This document shows, one piece after another, positions 12,770 through 20,548 of a stretch of 26,246 nt of DNA. This stretch comes from Flavobacteriales bacterium (GTDB taxonomy: Bacteria; Bacteroidota; Bacteroidia; Flavobacteriales; UBA7430): the NCBI GenBank assembly GCA_024959975.1, contig JANXFM010000096.1, positions 1 to 26,246 of the forward strand. The letters are read 5' to 3'. Each line of letters begins with the position of its first letter. Within the stretch, counting starts at the first letter, position 1. A program made the position numbers and the translations under genes. The notes under the pieces are model-generated. The model was not told the origin of the DNA and did not search any database. It was given only the letters and a program-made list of their open reading frames with translations.

Positions 12770-14785
12770 TTAATATGATCGGGTATAAACCTCTTCACCC
12801 AAGTCTACCACCTCTACATTCAAAGCAAGCCATTTTTCCTTTAAAATCGCTCTTGATTTCTTGTACATCTTAGCATCTAAAACAACTATTGAAGGCGAAA
12901 AGAAATCTTGTAAATCGGATACATCTTCCCGATAAGTACTTTGAATCAATACATCAACATCCATACAAGAATATTGTTTTAATTTTTCATTTTGAATCAT
13001 TAATAGCTTCTCATTAAACAATTCTACAAAGCCGTCTCCTACCCTAAAAAACTCATTTTGATAGTCAGACTCCATAGATAAAGTATCTACACAAGCAATT
13101 GAATTCATTAAAGAATAATCTCCCAATAAATAACTTACAAGTCCCGGATTGTCAGACAAAATAACCTGCTCATCATTTGCAATAACGGAAATAACCAAAG
13201 CCTGCTTGGAAGTATTGATAAACGACTCTTTGGTAGGTGTTTTTTTTGAATAATGGAACAGGACCAAACCACTTAATAAATAGATGTAAACAAAACGTAA
13301 TAAACCGAATCTCTTTTCAAGGAACACCAAACAAACAAGTAACAACAAACCATAAAAATAAAACAGCTCATTACGTGTCATGTAAAACTCTACCGGAGAA
13401 AATGAATAGTGCTCTACAAAAGAGATTAAACTAAGTAGTATCTCAATAAATCGATCTAAAAAAGAGTCTGTAAAAGAGAATTGAATACCTATGACCAAAA
13501 AAAATAGATAGAAAATACTTACATACAACAAAAATGTAATCATGGGTAAAATAAGCAAATTGGCCCATAAAAATGAAAGTGGGAAACTATGAAAATAATA
13601 CACCGAAAGGATCCCTGTACTTAATTGAGCAGAAATAGAAACCAAAATCATGCCCAATATAAATTTTACCAGTACCGATTTATTTTCAATATATTTCTTG
13701 AAAAAACGATAAAAATACAAGATTCCTAAAACGGCCAGATATGACAATTGAAATCCTACATCGTACAATAAATTTGAATCGTAGATGAGTAATAAAAGTG
13801 CCGAAATAAATACAATATTTAAAGGCGTGGTTCTTCTGTTTAGCCCCAAACTAACGGCATAAAGCAAAAACATTAATGAAGCTCGCATCACAGACGGACT
13901 TAAACCTGTTAATACAGCATAAAAAATAATGATTACGACCAAACATAAAGACTGTAATACTGGTCTGTACTTAAAAATAAAGCTCAACATGAAAGCGCAA
14001 ATCCCATAGATTAAACTAATGTGCAATCCACTTAGAGCCAAGGTATGTGACAATCCTAAAATAGAAAATCGATGTTTTATCTCCTTATCTACCCCCCTCT
14101 TATCACCTAAAACCAATGCCGATAGTATTTGTCGTGTAGATTCACTCAAATTTTGACGGTGTATCAATTCAAGCCACTCTGCCTGTTTTCTTCGAATTAG
14201 ATAAAACCAATCTTTCGAATCTTCCAGCCTTTGAATCTTTTCATCTTGTAGCCACAAACTTTGTGTGACTCCTTTCAATCTCCAATATTCGGAAGCATCA
14301 AAAAGGGCAGCATGTTTTGCTTTAGCAATCTGTTTCCAATAAATCGAACAATAAAAACGATCACCTGGATAAAAATGAGAACTGAGTAAATCTTTTTTTT
14401 GATAGAATAAGCAGTCTTCATTGATTGAGATAAGGGTATCTATGAAAACCGCTTGCAACTCAACAATATACCTAAATTGACTATCTGTTTCCTTATAGCG
14501 TTCTTTAATATTTAATAATACCTTATGCTCTTTATTTAGATAGGCACTAAAATCTTTTTCTTGAGAACTATGGAAATTTATAACCTGAACTACAGTTAGC
14601 ATAATCAATACAAGCAATAAATTTTCCAGGTATTTAAATGAATATCCTCGTTTAAAGTATAAACCAACAAACAAGCAGGAAAAAATTGCGATTAAAACGA
14701 ATAACACCACTAAGGAAACATCAATAAAAGAAGTTAACAAAATGCCAATAATCCATAAAAACAATATCTTAATAATAGGGAACAT
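12770..14785 (-). CDS. comEC: ComEC/Rec2-family DNA-uptake channel protein
   Basis: Polytopic inner-membrane protein expected to carry single-stranded DNA into the cytoplasm during natural transformation. N-terminal membrane spans (about the first 90 residues) precede a soluble OB-like segment (DUF4131 region). The competence core follows, with its hallmark GLSHTLALSGLHISL, then GLSPSVMRASLMF and DVGFQLSYLAVLGI. The C-terminal 150 or so residues look like a worn metallo-beta-lactamase-type fold without any HxHxDH metal site, so the nuclease-like domain of the Bacillus protein is absent or inactive. The ATG at 14785 gives 671 residues; a TTG at 14803 would add six. I prefer ATG, with moderate certainty. 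No other competence genes are nearby. Confidence 0.88.
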   Translation of the reverse strand: MFPIIKILFLWIIGILLTSFIDVSLVVLFVLIAIFSCLFVGLYFKRGYSFKYLENLLLVLIMLTVVQVINFHSSQEKDFSAYLNKEHKVLLNIKERYKETDSQFRYIVELQAVFIDTLISINEDCLFYQKKDLLSSHFYPGDRFYCSIYWKQIAKAKHAALFDASEYWRLKGVTQSLWLQDEKIQRLEDSKDWFYLIRRKQAEWLELIHRQNLSESTRQILSALVLGDKRGVDKEIKHRFSILGLSHTLALSGLHISLIYGICAFMLSFIFKYRPVLQSLCLVVIIIFYAVLTGLSPSVMRASLMFLLYAVSLGLNRRTTPLNIVFISALLLLIYDSNLLYDVGFQLSYLAVLGILYFYRFFKKYIENKSVLVKFILGMILVSISAQLSTGILSVYYFHSFPLSFLWANLLILPMITFLLYVSIFYLFFLVIGIQFSFTDSFLDRFIEILLSLISFVEHYSFSPVEFYMTRNELFYFYGLLLLVCLVFLEKRFGLLRFVYIYLLSGLVLFHYSKKTPTKESFINTSKQALVISVIANDEQVILSDNPGLVSYLLGDYSLMNSIACVDTLSMESDYQNEFFRVGDGFVELFNEKLLMIQNEKLKQYSCMDVDVLIQSTYREDVSDLQDFFSPSIVVLDAKMYKKSRAILKEKWLALNVEVVDLGEEVYTRSY

Positions 14786-14945
14786 TACATAAATAGTATC
14801 CAATCTATAAAATCAAACGTTATACTAATATAAATATATCTATGTAAAATACAAAATAGATAATCGGCAAGGTTTCGTTTTTGTCTCAGCCGGTGACTGT
14901 TGTAAATTTTAAGTTTAAATCCCAAAAAATGAGTGATATTACCTA

Positions 14946-14976
14946 TTGACTTTAGGCTGTCAACACCCTAAATTTG
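14946..14976 (+). promoter_or_regulatory. Canonical Bacteroidota promoter (TTG, 20 nt, TAAATTTG)
   Basis: TTG at 14946-14948 and TAAATTTG at 14969-14976, 20 bases apart, put the elements at exactly -33 and -7 of a start near 14981. It is one of only two complete -33/-7 promoters found here (the other drives secDF). Two interleaved inverted repeats overlap it: TTGAC (14946-14950) with GTCAA (14959-14963), and TTTAGG (14951-14956) with CCTAAA (14967-14972), which could be operator sites. Confidence 0.8.
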
Positions 14977-14980
14977 TAGT

Positions 14981-15051
14981 ATGTAATAATGAGATCAGTT
15001 ACTTAGTGTGACTTTTTGGCAGGGTCCCCACTTTCGAGTGGGGATTTTTTT
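14981..15051 (+). ncRNA. Candidate small RNA of about 71 nt, family not recognised
   Basis: The stretch runs from the start predicted by a complete -33/-7 promoter to the T run of a strong terminator. It lies in the only gap over 300 bases in the window (14786-15112), between the minus-strand comEC and pyrF genes, so it is transcribed against its neighbours and leads into no plus-strand gene. Predicted structure: an unpaired 5' segment, a 6-bp hairpin (AGTTAC at 14997-15002 with GTGACT at 15008-15013, one G-U pair, loop TTAGT), a linker TTTTGGCAGGG, then the terminator hairpin with a UUCG tetraloop. The only ATG-led frame of note encodes five residues (14988-15005), so coding is unlikely. I do not recognise an Rfam family. 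The remainder of the gap (14786-14945) is AT-rich and shows nothing else. Confidence 0.62.
15025..15051 (+). terminator. Intrinsic terminator of the candidate small RNA
   Basis: Perfect 8-bp stem TCCCCACT / AGTGGGGA closed by a TTCG loop and followed by seven T. No plus-strand protein gene upstream could account for it: the nearest ends at 12645. Confidence 0.93.
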
Positions 15052-15071
15052 GTTTGAACCTAAAAATGAAT

Positions 15072-15097
15072 AAAAAAAGTCTCGCAATGCGAGACTT
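15072..15097 (-). terminator. Intrinsic terminator of the purM-prfA-pyrF operon
   Basis: On the minus strand a perfect 9-bp stem (AAGTCTCGC with GCGAGACTT, loop of three) is followed by seven T, 16 bases beyond the pyrF stop codon. Confidence 0.92.
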
Positions 15098-15112
15098 AAA
15101 ATTATACTAAGT

Positions 15113-15931
15113 TTAAATAACTTTTATTTTAAGCAGTTCTTTCTCCATCTGTTGTTGAAGTTCTTTGGCTTTTTCTCTGGCAACACCAGCAAAATCTACA
15201 CCCTTGGAAGCGTAAATAATCCCACGAGAAGAATTCACCAAAAGACCACAATCTTTATTCATTCCATATTTGGCAACTTCTTCCAGATTTCCTCCTTGTG
15301 CGCCTACTCCGGGAACCAACAGGAAATGATCGGGAATTGTTTTTCTAATCTTTTCTAACCAATCGGCACGTGTAGCACCTACTACATACATCATATTGGA
15401 AGTGGTTCCCCATTGGGCAGAAGTTTCCAATACTTGTTGGTAAAGCGCTTTGCCATTAGACTCCATTAATTGAAAATCCCTGCCCCCTTCGTTAGAAGTT
15501 AGTGCGAGTAAAATGACCCATTTATTATCGTAAACGAAAAAAGGTTGTACAGAATCTTTCCCCATGTAAGGAGCAACGGTAACTGAATCGAAATCCATAT
15601 TTTCGAAGAATGCTTTTGCATACATCGATGAAGTATTTCCGATATCCCCTCTTTTAGCATCGGCAATGGTAAAAACATCCTTTGGAATATAATCTAGGGT
15701 CTTTTGTAAAGACTGCCAACCTTTGATTCCTAAAGACTCATAAAATGCCAAATTGGGTTTATAGGCAACACACAAGTCTTTGGTAGCATCGATAATTTGC
15801 TTGTTAAATTCAAAGATAGGATCATCAGCATCTAGGAGGTGCTTTGGGATACGATCTAAATCCGTATCTAATCCAATACATAAAAAGGATTTCTTCGCTT
15901 TTATTTGAGCTATTAATTCTGCTCTAGTCAT
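15113..15931 (-). CDS. pyrF: Orotidine 5'-phosphate decarboxylase (type 2)
   Basis: Converts OMP to UMP, the last step of de novo pyrimidine synthesis; cytoplasmic TIM barrel. The 272-residue length and the signature DAKRGDIGNT (91-100, with the catalytic Lys93 and flanking Asp residues) identify the longer, type 2 subfamily. Further matches are CIGLDTDLDRIP at the N-terminus, AYKPNLAFYESLG and VPGVGAQGG near the phosphate site. Its ATG (15929-15931) overlaps the end of prfA by eight bases (ATGACTAG), so it is translated in a coupled manner as the last gene of the purM-prfA-pyrF operon. A terminator follows closely. Confidence 0.96.
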   Translation of the reverse strand: MTRAELIAQIKAKKSFLCIGLDTDLDRIPKHLLDADDPIFEFNKQIIDATKDLCVAYKPNLAFYESLGIKGWQSLQKTLDYIPKDVFTIADAKRGDIGNTSSMYAKAFFENMDFDSVTVAPYMGKDSVQPFFVYDNKWVILLALTSNEGGRDFQLMESNGKALYQQVLETSAQWGTTSNMMYVVGATRADWLEKIRKTIPDHFLLVPGVGAQGGNLEEVAKYGMNKDCGLLVNSSRGIIYASKGVDFAGVAREKAKELQQQMEKELLKIKVI

Positions 15932-17003
15932 CGCTACCTTCTTTTAATCGTTCAGCATTCTCAGCAACCGTAAGTTCTTCTATAATTTTATGAATGTCAC
16001 CATTCATAATATCATTCAAAGAATAAAGGGTTAAACCGATACGATGATCGGTCACTCTACCTTGAGGGTAATTGTAGGTACGAATCTTCGCAGAACGATC
16101 TCCGGTAGACACCATGGTCTTACGCTTACCTGCAATCTCTTCATTACGCTTCGCCAATTCAATTTCGAAAATACGAGATCTTAATACCTGTAAGGCTTTA
16201 GCGTGATTCTTAATCTGTGATTTCTGATCCTGACATTGCGCCACAACTCCTGAAGGAATGTGCGTTAAACGTACAGCAGAATAAGTCGTATTTACCGATT
16301 GCCCTCCGGGACCGGAAGAACAGTAAGTCTCTTTTTTAATGTCTTTATCGTTGATCTGAACATCAAACTCCTCGGCCTCTGGCAAAACCACCACCGAAGC
16401 TGCCGATGTATGTACTCTACCCTGAGTTTCCGTTTGAGGGACACGTTGTACACGATGAACTCCGGATTCGTACTTCATGGTTCCGTACACATCTTGGCCG
16501 CTCACATTCATTACAATTTCTTTGTACCCCCCGGCAGTACCATGTGTTACATCAACCAACTCTGTACGCCACTTTTTATTTTCGCAGTATCGCGTGTACA
16601 TTCTGTAAAGGTCTCCGGCAAAAATACTTGCTTCATCACCACCAGCTCCGGCACGAATTTCTACAACCGCATTTTTAGAATCTTCAGGATCTTTAGGAAT
16701 CAAAAGTACTTTGATTCCTACTTCCATCTCAGCTTTCTTAGGGATGGCTTCATCCAATTCCATACGAGCCATCTCTTTCATCTCAGCATCATCCTCATTT
16801 GCAAGAATGTCGTTCGATTCGTCGATGTTATCGCAAACCGTTTTATAAGCTTTGTATGCATCTACAATTGGTTCAAGGTCTTTATACTCCTTGTTCAACT
16901 GTACATAACGCTTCATGTCAGCAATTACTTCAGGCTCGATGATCTGCTGAGCAACATCATCGAAACGAAGTTTAATCATTGCTAATTTATCTAGTAATGC
17001 CAT
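15924..17003 (-). CDS. prfA: Peptide chain release factor 1
   Basis: Recognises UAA and UAG stop codons and triggers hydrolysis of peptidyl-tRNA on the ribosome. The 359 residues contain the codon-recognition tripeptide PxT as P189-Q190-T191 (VPQTETQGR) and the catalytic GGQ at 233-235 within SSGPGGQSVN; the Gln is the methylation site of the PrmC enzyme. The domain 1 helices and the acidic loop GAGGDEAS before domain 2 are typical. It begins one base after the purM stop and ends inside the pyrF start. Linkage of a translation factor with purine and pyrimidine genes probably means a shared growth-linked promoter rather than a shared pathway. Confidence 0.97.
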   Translation of the reverse strand: MALLDKLAMIKLRFDDVAQQIIEPEVIADMKRYVQLNKEYKDLEPIVDAYKAYKTVCDNIDESNDILANEDDAEMKEMARMELDEAIPKKAEMEVGIKVLLIPKDPEDSKNAVVEIRAGAGGDEASIFAGDLYRMYTRYCENKKWRTELVDVTHGTAGGYKEIVMNVSGQDVYGTMKYESGVHRVQRVPQTETQGRVHTSAASVVVLPEAEEFDVQINDKDIKKETYCSSGPGGQSVNTTYSAVRLTHIPSGVVAQCQDQKSQIKNHAKALQVLRSRIFEIELAKRNEEIAGKRKTMVSTGDRSAKIRTYNYPQGRVTDHRIGLTLYSLNDIMNGDIHKIIEELTVAENAERLKEGSDD

Positions 17004-17004
17004 A

Positions 17005-18174
17005 TTAGTAAACGAATTCGCCGTATGGGCTTTTAATAGTCAGTTTCTTACCCTGGTGTTTTTCTACACGACCAATAATTTTAGCGTCTACACCAAATTC
17101 TTTAGAGATATTAATAATATCCTGAGCATGTTCTTCATTCAGGTAAATTTCCATACGATGTCCCATATTGAACACTTTATACATCTCTTTCCAATCTGTT
17201 CCCGATTGTTCCTGAATTAGCTTGAACAATGGTGGTATATCGAACATGTTATCTTTAATCACGTGTACATCGTCCACAAAGTGAAGAACTTTCGTTTGTG
17301 CACCTCCACTGCAATGAACCATTCCATGAATATGATCTATATGACTATCTAGTATCTTCTTTATGATAGGAGCGTAAGTACGCGTTGGCGAAAGCACCAA
17401 TTTACCGGCGTCAACAGAAACTCCATCTACAGCATCGGTTAATGCGACACCACCGGAATAAACCAGATCAGAAGGTACTGAAGCATCGAAACTTTCAGGA
17501 TATTTTGCAGCTAATTCTTTATGGAATACATCATGACGAGCAGATGTTAATCCGTTAGATCCCATACCACCATTATATTCTTTCTCGTAAGTTGCCTGTC
17601 CGGCAGATTCTAAAGCAACGATAACTTCACCCCCTGCAATATTGTGATTAGAAATCACATCCGAACGTTTCATACGAGCTGTAACAGTAGAGTCTACAAT
17701 GATGGTACGGACTAGGTCACCTACATCAGCTGTTTCGCCACCTGTAGAATAGATCTCCACTCCTTGCGAACGCATATCGGCTAACAATTCCTCCGTTCCA
17801 TTAATAATTTCAGAAATTACTTCACCTGGAATTAAGTTTTTATTTCTACCAATGGTTGATGAAACTAAAATCTTATCTACTGCCCCTACGCAAAGTAAAT
17901 CATCAATATTCATGACCAAAGCATCCTGAGCAATACCTTTCCAAACAGAAATATCTCCGGTTTCTTTCCAATACATGTAAGCCAAAGAAGATTTAGTCCC
18001 TGCACCATCTGCATGCATTACGATACAATAATCAGTATCACCTGTTAAACGATCTTCAACGATCTTACAAAATGCTTTCGGGAATAATCCTTTGTCAACA
18101 TTTTTAATGGCATTGTGGACATCTTCTTTAGATGCCGAAACACCACGCATCATATATCTGTCTTGGTTGCTCAC
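17005..18174 (-). CDS. purM: Phosphoribosylformylglycinamidine cyclo-ligase (AIR synthase)
   Basis: ATP-dependent ring closure of FGAM to 5-aminoimidazole ribotide, step five of de novo purine synthesis. The 389 residues follow the longer, Bacteroidota-type PurM: RGVSASKEDVHNAIKNVDKG at the N-terminus (glycine-rich beginning of the PurM fold), HADGAGTKS, the metal and phosphate segments AQDALVMNIDDLLCVGA and STGGETADVGDLVRT, and the C-terminal CSGGAQTKVL. The start is GTG at 18172-18174 (S-N-Q-D follows); the next in-frame ATG lies seven codons in, closer to the conserved region, so the exact start is uncertain. First gene of the purM-prfA-pyrF operon, with a -7 box about 30 bases upstream. 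Confidence 0.94.
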   Translation of the reverse strand: MSNQDRYMMRGVSASKEDVHNAIKNVDKGLFPKAFCKIVEDRLTGDTDYCIVMHADGAGTKSSLAYMYWKETGDISVWKGIAQDALVMNIDDLLCVGAVDKILVSSTIGRNKNLIPGEVISEIINGTEELLADMRSQGVEIYSTGGETADVGDLVRTIIVDSTVTARMKRSDVISNHNIAGGEVIVALESAGQATYEKEYNGGMGSNGLTSARHDVFHKELAAKYPESFDASVPSDLVYSGGVALTDAVDGVSVDAGKLVLSPTRTYAPIIKKILDSHIDHIHGMVHCSGGAQTKVLHFVDDVHVIKDNMFDIPPLFKLIQEQSGTDWKEMYKVFNMGHRMEIYLNEEHAQDIINISKEFGVDAKIIGRVEKHQGKKLTIKSPYGEFVY

Positions 18175-18203
18175 AGGTAAAAATACAATTTGTTAATTTT
18201 GTG

Positions 18204-18211
18204 CAAATATA
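18204..18211 (-). promoter_or_regulatory. -7 box TATATTTG of the purM operon
   Basis: Perfect TAnnTTTG match on the minus strand, predicting a start near 18199 and a leader of about 25 bases. It lies only seven bases beyond the T run of the preceding terminator. The usual -33 position falls inside that terminator hairpin and has no TTG. Confidence 0.65.
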
Positions 18212-18218
18212 CTTAAAT

Positions 18219-18252
18219 AAAAAAGCATCCCACATGACTATGGGACGCTTTT
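18219..18252 (-). terminator. Intrinsic terminator of the OmpA-like gene at 18271-20358
   Basis: A 12-bp stem (AAAAGCGTCCCA with TGGGATGCTTTT on the minus strand, one G-U pair), 8-nt loop, and a run of six T. It starts 18 bases after the stop codon. Confidence 0.9.
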
Positions 18253-18270
18253 CGTTATTGTTTGATAAGT

Positions 18271-20358
18271 TTAGTACGCTCCATATTTTTCAGCATCTTC
18301 AGGATCAGGCTCAATTTCTCTAAAGTCTGTTCTTCTATTCATTTGATGAGCCATCTCACGTAATCTTCTTGAACGTGTACCTTCAATAAACTCCTGCGTA
18401 AACACATCACCTTTTTTGAAACCGTTTCTATCTTCAGATAAAACAAGTGGCTCCTTTTCTCCCATACCTAGAGCCTCGAGTCTTGAAGCATCAATTCCTT
18501 TTTCAATTAAATAATTAACACAAGATTCTGCTCTTTTTTGAGATAATTCCTGATTAAATTCATCACTACTTCTAAAATCTGTATGTGAACGCAATTGAAT
18601 TCTCAAATCAGGATTGGTCTCCAACACCTCTACAAGGTGATTAAGATCTTTTTCTGCAATCTCACGCAGTTCCCAACTACCCAAATCATATTCAATACGA
18701 GGTAAAACTACAGGTAAACGATGAACTTTCATCGATAAATCAACAGCTATGGTATATAAGAAACCTTCATCGGTAGTTTCAAAATCATGAATCGTTAAGT
18801 TTTGAGTTGTAACAGTGTCATTTACGGCAACGTAAGTATCTTTTACATAAGTCACCTCATATTCAACACCTTGTCTGATAGCCTCATCACCAAAATCGAA
18901 GAATCCACTTTTATTAGTTATTGCATCAAAGGCAGAACCATCTGAACCTTCAATATGTACAGAAACGCCTTGCAATGGGTCTGTAGTTTCTTTATCTACA
19001 AGAACACCTTCCATCGAGAATTTCAAATCAGATAACTTCGTCTCATAGATGTCATCACCACCACGACCTCCTTTTCTGTTTGAACTAAAGAAACCACTAA
19101 TCGCATCTTTACCAGAAAAAACAATTCCAAAATCATCATAAGATGAATTGATTGGATATTTCATATTCTTCACCTTTCCATACTGACCACTTGGTCTTCT
19201 AGTAGCTCTGAAAATATCAAATCCACCCATTCCCACATGACCTTTAGATGCAAAGAAAAGCGTACCATTTCTATGAACATAAGGAGCAATCTCTTTATCG
19301 GCTGTATTAACTTCAGGCCCTAGATTTACAGGCTCACTCCAAGTATCTTTTCTTTTATTGTACTCAGACATCCAAATATCAAAATCCCCATGACCTCCTG
19401 GCATATCAGAAACAAAAAACAGGATTTTCTCATCTGGTGACAAACACGGATAGATTACCATATAATTTGAATCCACAGGCAGGTTAATTTCTAGAGGCTC
19501 TTCCCACTCACCACCTTTCTTAATGGCAGAAAAAACACGAGGAGAATGAGCTTCATTTTTCTTCATCACAGCACGATTAAAATACATTAAATTACCGCGC
19601 TCATTTAAACTTACTGCACCTTCGTCAAATTTGGTGTTTACGAGATCATCAACTTCTAAGAAATCTCCTAATGAAAGAGGTTCTTTCCATTTAGGCTTAG
19701 CTTGTTTTCCTTTGCCTCTTCTCTTTTTATTTTTCTCTAACTCAGTCACCCAAATATCAGTAAAATACTGACCTGTTTGTGCGCTTATTTTTTTTCCATT
19801 CACACCTTTACGTGCCGTAGTAAAGAAAAGCTGAGTATTATCTTTATTACCAAAGGCAGGCATTCTATCATCTTGTTTAGAGTTGATAGCTTTCATATTA
19901 GATACAGCATAGCGTGAAGGATTCTCTACCCATTCGATAGCCAGCTGGCAAGCTACAATAGCTTCCAGAGCTCTGATATCTTCAGGCACTTTTTTCATGT
20001 ACAACTCAAACGATTTAATCGCATCTTCATACTTTCCGATGTTACGCTGCATCATTCCTAAATAAAAGATTGCTACAGGATCGTCGTAACGCATTTTGAT
20101 CGTACGCTTATAATAGCTTTCTGCTTGTCTGTAATTACCAATACGGCGGGCACATTCAGCCAAACGGAAACTCATTTCAACTTTCTGCGTTCTATCAGAA
20201 GATTTTGAATAAGCTCTTTTATAAAAGTCCATCGCTTTATGGAATTCATAGCGCTCAAATGCTGCTTCTGCCTTTTTAAGCTGTTTACCTTGTGCAAAGG
20301 AACTCAGAGAAATCGCAATTGTAGCGACAAATAAAAATACTATTTTTGTAAATCTCAT
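18271..20358 (-). CDS. TPR / beta-propeller (PD40) / CRD / OmpA-like envelope protein, second paralogue
   Basis: A 695-residue exported protein with the same four-part plan as the product at 828-2726. It has a signal peptide (about 1-22, ending SSFAQ), TPR repeats (about 25-150), a PD40 propeller (about 155-440, with FFVSDMPGGHGDFDIW and FASKGHVGMGGFDIF blades), a carboxypeptidase-regulatory beta-sandwich (about 445-560) and an OmpA domain (about 570-690). The OmpA domain keeps HTD and LSQKRAES but begins SHTD rather than GHTD. It has an insertion of roughly 35 residues before NRRTDF, common in Flavobacteriales members. The architecture is that of PorE, a peptidoglycan anchor of the type IX secretion system, but the signal has no lipobox. 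No clear TAnnTTTG box was found in the 190-base upstream gap. Single gene, with its own terminator. Confidence 0.9.
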   Translation of the reverse strand: MRFTKIVFLFVATIAISLSSFAQGKQLKKAEAAFERYEFHKAMDFYKRAYSKSSDRTQKVEMSFRLAECARRIGNYRQAESYYKRTIKMRYDDPVAIFYLGMMQRNIGKYEDAIKSFELYMKKVPEDIRALEAIVACQLAIEWVENPSRYAVSNMKAINSKQDDRMPAFGNKDNTQLFFTTARKGVNGKKISAQTGQYFTDIWVTELEKNKKRRGKGKQAKPKWKEPLSLGDFLEVDDLVNTKFDEGAVSLNERGNLMYFNRAVMKKNEAHSPRVFSAIKKGGEWEEPLEINLPVDSNYMVIYPCLSPDEKILFFVSDMPGGHGDFDIWMSEYNKRKDTWSEPVNLGPEVNTADKEIAPYVHRNGTLFFASKGHVGMGGFDIFRATRRPSGQYGKVKNMKYPINSSYDDFGIVFSGKDAISGFFSSNRKGGRGGDDIYETKLSDLKFSMEGVLVDKETTDPLQGVSVHIEGSDGSAFDAITNKSGFFDFGDEAIRQGVEYEVTYVKDTYVAVNDTVTTQNLTIHDFETTDEGFLYTIAVDLSMKVHRLPVVLPRIEYDLGSWELREIAEKDLNHLVEVLETNPDLRIQLRSHTDFRSSDEFNQELSQKRAESCVNYLIEKGIDASRLEALGMGEKEPLVLSEDRNGFKKGDVFTQEFIEGTRSRRLREMAHQMNRRTDFREIEPDPEDAEKYGAY

Positions 20359-20502
20359 TGGATTAGATTAATGAGTTATTGTTTTTCATCTTCATTGCAA
20401 TATCTATGCAAAAGATTGCTAAAATAACTAAAAATAAAACAAATAAAAAAGCTATACACCATTAAGGATGTTCGTTATTAGATATTCATAAAATTGTTAA
20501 AT

Positions 20503-20532
20503 AAAAAAAGCACCTAATTAGGTGCTTTTTTT
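20503..20532 (-). terminator. Intrinsic terminator of the glutamine synthetase gene
   Basis: Perfect 15-bp palindrome (arms 20503-20517 and 20518-20532) rich in A at one end and T at the other, so it could work on either strand. It follows the glutamine synthetase stop by 16 bases. The rest of the gap to 20359 shows nothing definite. Confidence 0.9.
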
Positions 20533-20548
20533 ATGAAAAGAAATAATA

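Noticed and set aside
14786..14803. TTG start of comEC adding six residues
   Set aside because: Possible, but ATG at 14785 is available and nothing in the upstream sequence favours the TTG; recorded as an uncertainty only.
14988..15005. Five-codon frame MRSVT in the candidate small RNA, as a leader peptide
   Set aside because: No plus-strand gene lies downstream for it to regulate, and five residues show no repeated amino acid typical of attenuators.
15021..15051. T-arm-like sequence (stem with TTCGA) suggesting a tRNA
   Set aside because: The stem loop is 8 bp with a 4-nt loop rather than 5 bp with a 7-nt loop, no acceptor or anticodon arm can be formed, and it is followed by seven T: a terminator.
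16299..16985. 228-codon plus-strand open frame antisense to prfA
   Set aside because: It is fully contained opposite the well-conserved release factor gene, has a low-complexity composition and no recognisable domain; a shadow of prfA codon usage.
18271..20358. Recent duplication of the two OmpA-like genes
   Set aside because: Shared architecture but low residue identity outside conserved blade motifs, and different OmpA-domain details; they are old paralogues.
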